DNA from: a virus
DNA: 22,634 bases
Strand: one strand, 5' to 3'
Virus record (IMG/VR): IMGVR_UViG_3300009068_000218
Span: 1-22,634 of that record
Positions 8,801 to 17,900 of the stretch are shown here, piece by piece. Position numbers and translations under genes: made by a program. Within the stretch, counting starts at the first letter, position 1; the number at the start of each line of letters is the position of its first letter. The notes beneath the pieces were generated by a model. It had not been told where the DNA came from. It ran no database searches and saw only the letters and a program-made list of their open reading frames with translations.

Positions 8801-11062
8801 CCTTTGCTTAGGATCCTTGTGGGAGTCTTTACGGGTGGAATATCAGAGATCTTGTTCCTTCTAATTCCAGCGATCAAAAAGATCGGTGAGTTCTTTACGA
8901 TGTCTGGAAAAGGTTGGGGACTGATCGGCGACGCGATCAAGAAGATCAACATAATCCAGACGCTGAGAGAGTGGGGCGAAGCCACAATCGGCTTCTTCAC
9001 AAAGACCGGTGACAAAATCTCGTACTGGGCAGACGTAATATCACTTCCCTTCAAGCTCGTGTATCACACGATAAAAACAGTGTTCGAGGCGATATACGAA
9101 GAGATCATAAACCCTTCTATTATATTCTTGAAGACGGCAGGAGAAATGATCTTTAATGTTCTTGTTAAACCCTTCAAACTCATGTGGGAGTTTGTCCAGT
9201 ATGTTTTCAACAAAATTGTAACCATGGTGCAGGGTGTGGTCGGAGGCATTAAGACGGCATGGACACCAATATATGAGTTATTAATAATACCAATAAAGGC
9301 CCTTTGGGAAACCGGTAAAAACCTGCTTGGTTTTTTGTGGGACACTTTCTTGGGACTCATCGAAAAGTTCAGGGTCTGGGGACATCAGGTCCTTGACATC
9401 TTGACAGATCCGCACACAAAAGCCTGGGACAGGATAAAGAAAGTCTTGTCTTTCATCTGGGATGGATTCAAAAAACTGCCAGAGAACTTGATCCCGTGGG
9501 GCAAGGAGCTGTTTCACAAGATCACAAATCCGTTCAAGGAAGCGGTCGAAGACATCAAGAAATTCTTCACTTGGGACAACATCAAAAAGACGTTCTTCGC
9601 GATCGTCGCGGGCATAAAAGAGTCCTTGAGTGCTATCGCCGACGCGACCCCGTTCAAGATGCTCATAAGCTTGGCGAACAAGGTGCTGAAGATCGCATCT
9701 CCGTCGAAGGTCTTTGAAGAGGTGGGACAAAACGTCGCAGACGGTATGGACAACGGAATGAAAGACATACCAAAAAATGCCGAAGAGAAATTCAAGTCCG
9801 TAGCAGACGCGGGTACAGCGACGGCCGGTACTGGACCTTCTGCAAAGCCTGCGGAGATCAATGATAAGGCGCAGACTGCGGTTCAAATCATCAAAGTCAT
9901 CACAGACTTGATCAATGCTCTAGCCTCCGTGATCGGAGGAAAGAAGATCGACGCCGGCATCATCAGCTTTGCAGACGCATCCGCGATAACTTCGGCAGTT
10001 CCGCCGATGCTCCAGCTCCTAGACGGTGTGGGTGACCGTGCGGGAAAGATCATGGAATCTCTCATCAAAGTCGTCAGTGCGGCCCCCATAGATGAGACAT
10101 TCGGTAAGAAGTTAGAGACCACCTCCAAGATATTCGGATTTTTGACTGATCTGATGAAGGTGGGGCAGCACGCCTCCGATGCAAAATTCGACGGAGGATT
10201 CGTAAACGGATTCCTTGGGTCACTCGCTGATATCGATCGCATCCTTAAGGGAATGATGTTTAACACCATGATAACAGGCGACATGGGAAGCATCAAGAAT
10301 ATAGTGGAACACTTGGAGGCAATATTTGCTGTAATTCCTTCTGACTTCGGCGACAAGGGCAAGAAACTGCAGGATCTCTTGACAAGCGTCACGAGTATAA
10401 TGAAGGTCTTCGAAGATCCGTTTAAGGGAGTCGAGGCCCCGGGAGGAATCGTCAACCATGTGCTTGGAAATTTGGCGAATATCGACAGAATACTTCATGG
10501 AATGCTTCACAACTTCATGGCCGGCAGCGAACCCGGAATAGGCAACGTCGCGGACGTTGCGTCGCACCTTACTGAACTTGCCGCGTCGATCCCACAAAAC
10601 ATAAACGAAAAAATAACACAGTTGAGCGCGTTCTCAAAGAGTCTGGGAGATATTGCAAAGGTGACGACCGAGATGGCGGGAAAAAGCGTCGTTCCAGCGG
10701 TCGTGGCTCTTGAAGAGATGATCACTGCAGGTCAAAGATTGGAAAATGCCTTGACCCAGGGCGGCGCGTTGAATATTGACACAAAGCTGAAGGCGTTTGC
10801 CTCGAGGTTTGGAAAGAACGTAGGCAGTCTTGGGTCCTACACGATAAAGTCGAAGGACGTCAATATCACGGTGAATTTCAGGATTGCGATGGATTCCAGC
10901 GAGCTTGAACGTATCATGGTGACGAAAAAAGATTCTCTGATCAAAACAAGAATCGATAACTTGATCGATGCGGTCCAGGGAACAGATTCGGCCAAGACGA
11001 CAGCTTCGAAGCTAGTACCCTATAAGTTTGGTGACAACACAAACCCACTACCCGTAGTTTGA
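5870..11062 (+). CDS. Tape measure protein (tail length determinant)
   Basis: Sets tail length and sits in the tube lumen; probably ejected during infection. The 1730 residues are predominantly helical. Near the N-terminus is a coiled-coil-like stretch (about 113-145, IKQLEKELDRVEKQSNK). Long hydrophobic segments follow, such as about 646-662 (IVAVIAGVIPLIM) and 977-1003 (LVGVFTGGISEILFLLIPAI), typical of tape measures that may insert into membranes. The tape-measure hallmark ASPSKVFEEVGQNVADGMDNG is near residue 1275. About 440 more residues follow, including 84-residue repeats. No peptidase or lysozyme motif was seen. The ATG at 5870 has no clear Shine-Dalgarno sequence; an in-leader ATG at 5860 encodes only MVNNG then stop. 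At about 1.5 angstrom per residue, 1730 residues would give a tail of roughly 250 nm (inference). Confidence 0.92.
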   Translation: MANRGNPPGPPSPEQLELTEQLAAAMKDLATTGPRLEATFTRQAAAFRELCDAMACIKDGQTAESLEVINENLKQVITSINGLRGTNVVITDMSRNAESAAKNVGSMSSQVNSINPGKIKQLEKELDRVEKQSNKSNKSFGLLKKSLGGAFLGAINGVTGGFQMLWNVGKAGLSLLSGLAKGFFKIGKAIVSIPLNMFKGIVNMAESGMGEINELMQVMNDMRKEFGTLSGPTNKAIFSTADAMENMGLAGASTFQIFGNLAERQRALLEMYAQSGPALRSFQKEILAGNGAILGFQKGLGLSTEQLETFAQRARVQGEPITKSLLNITKQADHLGKAFKLDAKIISKEMGKAAQDMQHFGHVSEKQIGVAVTYAQKLGIQLDKITGSFDKFSTFDDAAENISRLNEAFNANIDIGEVLAEQDPAKRFDILRKGLRATGIQGEKLTYTQKQMLQSMAGWDAATSEAALSTKNMGVSYKDIQKQGDVAEKKTLTQADAMAKLTDAMERNLKTMNPPGGGFFGKFTAGILAGMEQSAAFRKLMMNVKSSLMGAFESGRKFGGWFMKNFPGMQKIMEGLAAIFDPAKFNKLFGGVTAAFQKFITTLKKDPKAAVSGLTKDLKGTFFNFFNKEAPEGRKVLDGFKDIFKTIVAVIAGVIPLIMQKVSAAIRELTNFISNPRKYIDEAKKKAASAAASGQGFVSLLSPIFTSISESWPELKKALTDLFHVAWGKLKPVLEHYGKILKGYLREFMIKKAIFGALTGAAGPLLSAGFEALVTGAIPGIRVAFAGLQKFLGPTLSKLLPGVGWAVLIADAAINVTKSIEKFSGHLEKKGFDPATAKIAAGTTGLINALTLGLLPPDLQMKIAEAIAGWAQAAFKALDEWFGPGFSDSIKKYYASAFDIVAGIGDLLLGLWNGDQSKVNAAFDKIADGIVGYLEGAVEIILNFILKVGPRILEYLFKAVGFIIDKFAMILEGIKSSPLLRILVGVFTGGISEILFLLIPAIKKIGEFFTMSGKGWGLIGDAIKKINIIQTLREWGEATIGFFTKTGDKISYWADVISLPFKLVYHTIKTVFEAIYEEIINPSIIFLKTAGEMIFNVLVKPFKLMWEFVQYVFNKIVTMVQGVVGGIKTAWTPIYELLIIPIKALWETGKNLLGFLWDTFLGLIEKFRVWGHQVLDILTDPHTKAWDRIKKVLSFIWDGFKKLPENLIPWGKELFHKITNPFKEAVEDIKKFFTWDNIKKTFFAIVAGIKESLSAIADATPFKMLISLANKVLKIASPSKVFEEVGQNVADGMDNGMKDIPKNAEEKFKSVADAGTATAGTGPSAKPAEINDKAQTAVQIIKVITDLINALASVIGGKKIDAGIISFADASAITSAVPPMLQLLDGVGDRAGKIMESLIKVVSAAPIDETFGKKLETTSKIFGFLTDLMKVGQHASDAKFDGGFVNGFLGSLADIDRILKGMMFNTMITGDMGSIKNIVEHLEAIFAVIPSDFGDKGKKLQDLLTSVTSIMKVFEDPFKGVEAPGGIVNHVLGNLANIDRILHGMLHNFMAGSEPGIGNVADVASHLTELAASIPQNINEKITQLSAFSKSLGDIAKVTTEMAGKSVVPAVVALEEMITAGQRLENALTQGGALNIDTKLKAFASRFGKNVGSLGSYTIKSKDVNITVNFRIAMDSSELERIMVTKKDSLIKTRIDNLIDAVQGTDSAKTTASKLVPYKFGDNTNPLPVV

Positions 11063-11095
11063 TTTAAATTAAAGTAGTCATCTAGAGGGTACAAT

Positions 11096-11323
11096 ATGGA
11101 CAAAGAGACAAAGAAGAAATACCTTGAGGATCTATTCAGCAACGAGCTCTTCAAAAAGAGCCTTGACAACGTGAAGTCAGAAGAAGAGCGAAACAAAATA
11201 AAAGCTTTTGCAGAAGATGTTTTCTTAAACTTTATAGAGGGAGTTCTCACGTCTCAAAAAATCGTAGAAGAGAACCCTGAAAAAGTGGCAGATGTTTTGG
11301 CAAGACGAATACCTAAAGAGTAG
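11096..11323 (+). CDS. Small charged helical protein between tape measure and baseplate genes
   Basis: A 75-residue, lysine- and glutamate-rich protein, probably all helical, with no recognised family. It has a good ribosome binding site (AGAGGG at 11084-11089, 6-nt spacer) and a start 34 bp after the tape measure stop. It ends 20 bp before the next large structural gene. Codon use is normal for the window. Its place in the tail operon suggests a small baseplate part or assembly factor, but that is inference from position only. Confidence 0.75.
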   Translation: MDKETKKKYLEDLFSNELFKKSLDNVKSEEERNKIKAFAEDVFLNFIEGVLTSQKIVEENPEKVADVLARRIPKE

Positions 11324-11342
11324 AAGCTTGAGACCTTAAAAG

Positions 11343-14300
11343 ATGGCGGACGACAAGTTGAACACAGGCACGGGTGGAATAAACATCGATGGAAAGGTGT
11401 ATTCCGCGGATGTCGGTGTGCCTGACGACCAGGGCGGTCCGATGGGAGACTGGTCGTCTGGTAACGTTTCCGTCGACAAATCCGTCAAGGACCTCTCAAA
11501 GCCCACAAGAGAAACGTTCGCCAAGTACCTGAGCAAGGTCACATTGGCAAAAGAAGGATCGTCCACTCGCCAAAACGCTTACCCTGTCGGCAACGCGACC
11601 GACGGTGCCGCGACGACGGTCAACCCGGTCTCATTGAACAAGGACGGCATTCCGACTCCTCCGTCTCCCTCTCCAAATGAGTCGATGTTCTCAAAAGATT
11701 TTGACCTTAATGTCGGTGTTGGAAACGGTACACCATTTAAGAAGGGATTTTCTACAGGCCCTGGAATAGACGGAAACGACCTTCTTAAGTCAGTCGGAAC
11801 GAAGGGTGTTAACTCTCTTGCGGTGGAAAACTACGTGTCGTCCGTCCTAAAGACGAACCGCTTCAATCCCATCGCGGCCAACAAAAGATTCGCCGGAGAC
11901 GGATACCTCAAGGCGACGTCGATAAAAGACGTCACGAACACCTCGACGTTCGACGCCAACTCCGCCCTCGCTCGTCCTGACCAGCTCTCGATGGGATCTT
12001 CTGCGGGCAACGATGATTCTCTCGCTCGTGAGTACAAGTTCAAACGTCTCGCCCAGATAGGAACCGTCGTGCAGCTCAGGTCCTCGGTGGAATTAAACTC
12101 CGACAAGAATGGGTACAACCCGAACAGCCAGACGAACCAGCTCGCCGCTTTGCTTCCAGGTCTCGGTCAGCTGGGCTCCAATGTAGACAGCCACGGCAAT
12201 CCGCTTTCGATAGAGCTGATCAGCATCGACAACATCATAAAGAACCTCACGACGGAATCGATCAAAGACGAACAGCTCGTCGACTTCGGTTCGACGTTCC
12301 AGGGAACGATCAATAACGTGTACGACAAATTCTCAGGTTTTTCTTCCGTCGGAATGCTCGCCCTCGCCGCCGCCCTCGTCGCGGCGATCATCGTGGCTTT
12401 TGAGACCATCTCTCTGGGCATGTCTGTGTTCAACACAAGAGTGTCAGGAAACGGTATGAAGCGTGCGTTCGACGGGTCGAGCGGTCGACCCGGAATAGGC
12501 TCTTATTCGGGCGCCCACGTCGGCTTCTCCGGCGGTAACGTGATCGCGGATCTAGTGTCTTTCTTCTCGCCTGTAGGTGAAGGTAAGACGAAAGGTCTCA
12601 GGTTCTTTAATCTTGCTCCGACTCGCCGCGCCTTTCCGGTCGCCGTGATGGCCGGTATGACATCTTTCTTTGGGATCGAAGGGGTTCCTCCTCCAGGCAT
12701 ACAGAGCCCGGGACAGCTCGTCGTCATCGGTCGTGCGATAGTCAGGTCTGTGACAGAGATCGTCTTTGCCTTCAAAGACCTCGTCGACCAGTTCAAGTCG
12801 GCCGGCGCATTTTCCAACGTGACAAAGGTCATAGAGATCATTTACATCATAAGAAACTCTCGGTTCATGGGCGCGATGAACGTCTTTGCCCAACTTGGAG
12901 ACAGCAAGTCTTTGATCGTAGAAGGACCTGACGCGGGTGAGACCGCGAACAACGTCACGATTAGCGATCTTGACGCAGGTCTAAAGATATCTTCTATCGA
13001 CGCCGCAAAAGACGATGATAGAAACGCGCGTTACGGGAAAAGTAGACTGCTGAACGGTACCTCGTCACGGTTAGCATGGGCCACCAATCAAGCGCCGTCT
13101 CTTCATCTTCTTCCGGCTGCAAATTGGATGTTTTATAAAACGGATTTTGGAGTTCCCTATGGGAATCCAGTTGCGTCTGGTATGGGTGGTAAAGATTCGC
13201 CGAATAGAAAAACCGGGTACAATAAAATGGAAGCTGGGTTTGTTGACTCAGGAGTTTCGCGTATCGCTCCTGTAGAAGTTGAGAGATTAGAGAATGAGCT
13301 TGATTCCGAGTACGTTCCGTTCTACTTCCATGATCTTCGCACGAATGAGATCATCGGTTTTCATGCGTTTCTCTCGAGTCTGACGGACGATTTTCAGTCT
13401 CAATATGAAAGCGTCGATGCGTTCGGTAGAGTCGAGCCCATTAAAGTCTACAAGAACACGCAAAGGAAGATTGGTCTGAGTTTCCTTGTCGCCGCGTTGG
13501 ATGACAACGATTTTGACCATATGTGGATGAAGATCAACAAGCTTGTGACGTTGATGTATCCGCAGTACACTGCTGGACAGGCGATAAATGTGAACGGTGA
13601 CTACAATTTTACGAAGCCGTTCACACAGCAAATCGGAGCTGCTCCAATGATCAGGTTGAGGGTCGGAAACCTGGTCTCTTCGAACTATTCAAAGTTCAAC
13701 CTCGCTGGAATATTCGGCCTGAACGACCCCGCCGCGTACCTGAATGGAAGAGACGCAAATGGAAATGACCCCGCTCAACGCAAGGCCGCGGCAGACGGGC
13801 AGAAACAAAAAGACGCTGTTGATGCTGCCGTCTTCTCCACAGCCGCAGCCGCAGAAAAAGCTTTAGAAGATCTTTCGACTTTATCGTACACACCAGGTTA
13901 TCTTTGGACAGCAAGCGATACAGATTGGGACAGTGATAAAGATAAAAAATTAAACCCAAAAGAGTTCGGTCTTGCCGCGGAGATTCAAGGAAAACAAATA
14001 GAAGGAGCTGCAGTCAAGTATCTGGTCAAGTTCGTAAAGTACATACCCAGCACTCCGTCAAGTAATAAAGTAGCTAAAGAATACGCTCAGAAGCATGCAA
14101 AGTATGACGCAGCCCTTAGACAGAAAAAAGTGTCAGATATTGCCAACGCTATTTTCAAATGCGATCCAGGCGACCTCGGCAACCTTACCCCTGAATCACA
14201 AGCAAAATTAGCCGCCGCTCTCCCCGCCGCCCAAGCCCGTGCCGCCGCCGCTCAGACAGACGCAAACAATGCTAGAGACGCGGCGGGCAGTGCCAGCGCC

Positions 14301-14624
14301 ATTGAAAGCCCAGTCACACCTGATCCTACAAACCCTATGGGGAAATACGTCGACGAAGTAAAAACATTCTTGGATGAAAAAAACAACGCGATCGTCAGGT
14401 CGTTCAAGTCTGCCGGTGGAAAAGGTCTTGCTGGGTTCATAGAATCGATGAACTTTGACTGGTACCAGGGCACGACGTGGGACACAGATAAAAATCGTCT
14501 CGCGCCAAAGATGTGCAAGGTCACGATAAACTTCACTCCGGTCCATGACATCTCTCCTGGCCTGGACTCCAACGGATACGATAGAGCACCGGTCTACAGA
14601 GTTGGACCCTACAGAAGGCCTTAA
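11343..14624 (+). CDS. Large baseplate-type virion structural protein (1093 aa)
   Basis: A large protein encoded between the tape measure and the gp53/LysM-like gene, so most likely a baseplate component. The N-terminal 200 residues are Gly/Ser/Asp/Thr-rich and low in hydrophobic residues. Residues about 335-356 form a strongly hydrophobic Ala/Val/Ile segment resembling a transmembrane helix. A folded region follows with VPFYFHDLRTNEIIGFHAFL (near 657-676) and a strand-rich part (FGRVEPIKVYKNTQRKIGLS). Residues 863-874 match an EF-hand calcium loop. An Ala-rich helix (about 955-985) precedes a C-terminal domain containing MCKVTINFTPVHDISPGLD, which resembles the strand pattern of phage tail and hub proteins. 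No lysozyme or peptidase signature was found. The start ATG has only a weak ribosome binding site. Confidence 0.75.
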   Translation: MADDKLNTGTGGINIDGKVYSADVGVPDDQGGPMGDWSSGNVSVDKSVKDLSKPTRETFAKYLSKVTLAKEGSSTRQNAYPVGNATDGAATTVNPVSLNKDGIPTPPSPSPNESMFSKDFDLNVGVGNGTPFKKGFSTGPGIDGNDLLKSVGTKGVNSLAVENYVSSVLKTNRFNPIAANKRFAGDGYLKATSIKDVTNTSTFDANSALARPDQLSMGSSAGNDDSLAREYKFKRLAQIGTVVQLRSSVELNSDKNGYNPNSQTNQLAALLPGLGQLGSNVDSHGNPLSIELISIDNIIKNLTTESIKDEQLVDFGSTFQGTINNVYDKFSGFSSVGMLALAAALVAAIIVAFETISLGMSVFNTRVSGNGMKRAFDGSSGRPGIGSYSGAHVGFSGGNVIADLVSFFSPVGEGKTKGLRFFNLAPTRRAFPVAVMAGMTSFFGIEGVPPPGIQSPGQLVVIGRAIVRSVTEIVFAFKDLVDQFKSAGAFSNVTKVIEIIYIIRNSRFMGAMNVFAQLGDSKSLIVEGPDAGETANNVTISDLDAGLKISSIDAAKDDDRNARYGKSRLLNGTSSRLAWATNQAPSLHLLPAANWMFYKTDFGVPYGNPVASGMGGKDSPNRKTGYNKMEAGFVDSGVSRIAPVEVERLENELDSEYVPFYFHDLRTNEIIGFHAFLSSLTDDFQSQYESVDAFGRVEPIKVYKNTQRKIGLSFLVAALDDNDFDHMWMKINKLVTLMYPQYTAGQAINVNGDYNFTKPFTQQIGAAPMIRLRVGNLVSSNYSKFNLAGIFGLNDPAAYLNGRDANGNDPAQRKAAADGQKQKDAVDAAVFSTAAAAEKALEDLSTLSYTPGYLWTASDTDWDSDKDKKLNPKEFGLAAEIQGKQIEGAAVKYLVKFVKYIPSTPSSNKVAKEYAQKHAKYDAALRQKKVSDIANAIFKCDPGDLGNLTPESQAKLAAALPAAQARAAAAQTDANNARDAAGSASAIESPVTPDPTNPMGKYVDEVKTFLDEKNNAIVRSFKSAGGKGLAGFIESMNFDWYQGTTWDTDKNRLAPKMCKVTINFTPVHDISPGLDSNGYDRAPVYRVGPYRRP

Positions 14625-14670
14625 AGTCTTTTGAAAATGTCGTATATTATTATTTAAGAGGAAAACCTAG

Positions 14671-14967
14671 ATGGCTTTTAGCAGGTATACAAGAGACAAT
14701 CTGAGGTTCGACGGAAAGGGCATGAGGACAGCTTCCGCCGTCGCCGCGTTGCGCAAAGGGATTGCGATAGGAACCATACCGATCGTCAATAAGTTCACGA
14801 TAACTCAGGCCGACCGTCTGGACACTCTTGCTGGAGAAATTTACGGAGAAGCGAGGTACTGGTGGGTCCTCGCGGCCGCGTCCGATGTCGGTTGGGGACT
14901 GCAAGTTCCACCAGACACTGTCATCAGAGTTCCTGATTTGAAGAGCGTCGAAAGAATAATTGGATGA
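14671..14967 (+). CDS. 53: Baseplate wedge protein, T4 gp53-like with LysM-type fold
   Basis: A 98-residue protein resembling the LysM-like part of T4 gp53 and phage tail X proteins. Key signs are residues 41-80: FTITQADRLDTLAGEIYGE, then ARYWWVLAAASDVGWGLQVP, ending in an IRVPDL strand. The pattern of a short strand, helix with aromatic pair YWW and proline-rich turn is the LysM-like module that helps connect baseplate parts. A ribosome binding site (AAGAGG, 14656-14661) precedes the ATG. The stop is one base before the ATG of the next gene, so translational coupling is likely. Confidence 0.8.
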   Translation: MAFSRYTRDNLRFDGKGMRTASAVAALRKGIAIGTIPIVNKFTITQADRLDTLAGEIYGEARYWWVLAAASDVGWGLQVPPDTVIRVPDLKSVERIIG

Positions 14968-14968
14968 T

Positions 14969-17900
14969 ATGCCCAGCCCGAATGATGATCGCACAAACTT
15001 CGAAAAGCTAGACTTCTACTACAGGACTCTGGCGCCGCGTGACATCTATGGCAATTTAAAGTTCCAGTCGGCAGAAGCGAATTTAAAAATAAATCCAAAC
15101 GAGAGAGTGTTCTCTGTGTACTTGAATAGTACTACGTCGGGAAAAAAAATTATTGATGAGCTTAAGGATCTTCAATTAGAGGGTAAAGGAGTTCTCTTTA
15201 ATACGGCATATCAGGGAAAAGCTGACGAGTCGACGACCTATCTTGAAGATGAGTATTGGCGTCCGTCAAACAGGTTTCCAGAGTCCGACGCATCTGATAA
15301 GAAAAAAATAAACAACTTTTACAAAGAGGTCTGCGGAGTTTCCGAAAACCCTCCGAGGGCTTTCACTGTCAACGTTCTACGTTCGCCCATGCTGAGCGAA
15401 GCTCGCAAGAATACAGGAGAGATTGAGTTCTTCTTGAACTACATGCCGTCTATTTTTCCGTCGCAGATGGTCCCGTATTTTTCTGTGGAATTTCAGCTCC
15501 CACAGACGGTCATGCAAAGCAACAATAATAATCAGCTGTACCTGCAGAGACCTTCTCTCTTGAGGTTTCTTATGGGGTCTCAGATCGACATCGCAAAAAT
15601 GCCGCTGACCGCCGCCGATCAGGCGTTGCTGTCTGTTGTCGACACGAGGGTCAAATCAAGAGAAAATCCTGCAGGAACTTCGCAATTCATCGGCATGGAG
15701 ATGTTCACCACTCCGCAGACGTTGTCGAATATGGAAGAGCTTGGGGTCACTCAAGGAAGGCTGAACCAAGTCAAGCCGTTTCTTCCTCCCGCGTCAATTT
15801 TAGGAGCGTCGATACAGATCATGAACGCGGGTGCGGGTAAGTTCGCTCACAAAAAAGCAGATATGGAGCTTAAGATACATGATAAGGCAAGGATCGTAGA
15901 GTTTTCAGAGTTCCTCAGAGGAGGTCCTGGCCACAGAGATACGACCGTGTGGTTGACATATGGCTGGTTGGCTCCTCGGAACCGAGGTGACGACGACGCT
16001 TACGCAAAGTTTATAAATGAAAATATGCTTGTGAGAGAAGCGTTCACGTTGAAGAACTCTTCTTTTTCTTTCGATAACGCCGGACAGGTCAGCGTAAAAT
16101 TGGAGCTTGTCTCCAAGGGGTTCGCGACAGTCGAATCTGCGCTGATTCAGACGACTCAAAAGACAGGCAAGACGATCCTCGAACAGCTGTCTGCGATCTT
16201 AGCAAGAATTCAGAAGAACCGTGCTGCGTTCGGCGCCGCGCCTGAAGGTCTCAACAAAGAGATCAGAATTTTTCAGGTGCTCGACGCTGCCGCCGCAGGA
16301 GACACAGACTTTGATATACCTGAAGATGAACTCAAGGGATTGTTAGACTCCGCGTCGGAGGCCATCAAAAATAGCAAGACGATAGTCGATAAAGCGGCGG
16401 CCCAGACGCTTATTGAAGATGTTGCAAGGTTATATGGTAAGAAGAAAGACCAAAAAGTAACGAACATAAAGAACGATATTTTTAAGGAGATTAAAGACTT
16501 TAACTCAAAGAACTTTGCAAAGTGCTCTTCCCAGAATAGTCCGGATCCATTTTTACCAGATCAGACGAAAAAAGTGAAAGATTACCTGTTATACTCTTCT
16601 GATCTGGTTAGGGTGACGAACGAACAAGCCGGACCAGTTAACGAACAAGCCGGCGCGCAGCAAGGAAAAGTAGCTTCAAAAGGAGCAAAAGGAGGTAAAG
16701 CCCCCACTGCTCCGGATCCGTCCCGTCGAGTTACTTCTTTTGGTAAAGTTTTTTCTGTGTTTTGTCTTCCCGCTCTTCTCAACGTAGCGTCAGAAGAAAA
16801 TATAGACGAAGTGCAGGTCAGCTTTTATCAGCTCAACGAATCTTGCGGACCTGTTAGTTTGCACAGTATTGCAGAATTTCCAATCGATCTCGCGATGTTA
16901 GAGACGCAGTTCTCAGAATTTGCTGTCGCTCGAGGTGGTGAGGCGATGACGGTTCAAGAATTCTTACAATTTATCATCGATACTCAGATTGGAGATAACA
17001 GGTCTCCTGGGTACGGAATGAGGTCTTTTTACGAACCCTACGACATCAATAAACCATCGGAGTCAGTTTCAGGAGACGAAGCAAATTACAACAAGAAGAT
17101 GACAGAGTGGGCTGGAAAGTACGGCTCTTACAAGAAGCCAAGCATCGCGATCAAGATGGAAACGACTTTCGAGAATACGAGCAACACAAAAATCAACCTT
17201 CTTGATAAGCTCCAAAGTACGGTCGGCGCTGCCTATAATGAACCGCTTCTGAACCAGACCGACCCGAATGTAAAAAAGATAAAAAAGATACACATATACG
17301 ACAAGCAACTGAACCCTTACACAAAAGAAGCCCAGCTTCTTAGAGCAGACGACGGCAGTTATACTGCGTATGACGGAGAACCTGCTAGAGAAATTGCCTC
17401 CGAAATGAAGCAGAGATTCCCCGGTTTCGACGAGAGCAGTATCCAAAACTTCGTCCAGCGACAGATAGAAAACTCTGATTCGTTTAGAGTCGCTAGAGGA
17501 AAGGACGTTCTTCGAAATTACGTCGGAAACACGGTTCCTCGACTCATCATAGGAGCGAATGGAAGTCTAATAACAAACGCGTCTTTAGCTTCAAAGACAG
17601 ACGGTCTATTGGGGACGAACAACATGCTCGGTGGAAGCTTCAAGGCAAAATCGACGTTGGCCCCGAATGGTTTGTCGATGGCGGAAAACAACATCCCAAT
17701 GAGGATCATGCCAGCTCAATTGACGCTGACGTCGATGGGATGTCCGATCGCGGATTTGTATCAGACTTATTTCGTAGACTTTGGAACAGGAACGACTCTC
17801 GACGCGATGTACGCATGCACTCAGCTTTCTCACAACTTCGGTCCAGGAAAGTTCGAGACAAGTTGGACGTTTGCTTACACAGACGGTTATGGCAAGTTCT

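Noticed and set aside
9281-9886. Long minus-strand open frame (201 codons) within the tape measure
   Set aside because: It is antisense to a well-supported gene, arises from the codon bias of the plus strand, rich in Arg/Leu/Cys, and has no ribosome binding site or known motif.
12474-12491. Short GGGTCGA/TCGACCC hairpin in the 1093-aa gene
   Set aside because: Seven pairs in a GC-rich coding stretch are expected by chance and no regulatory context is visible.
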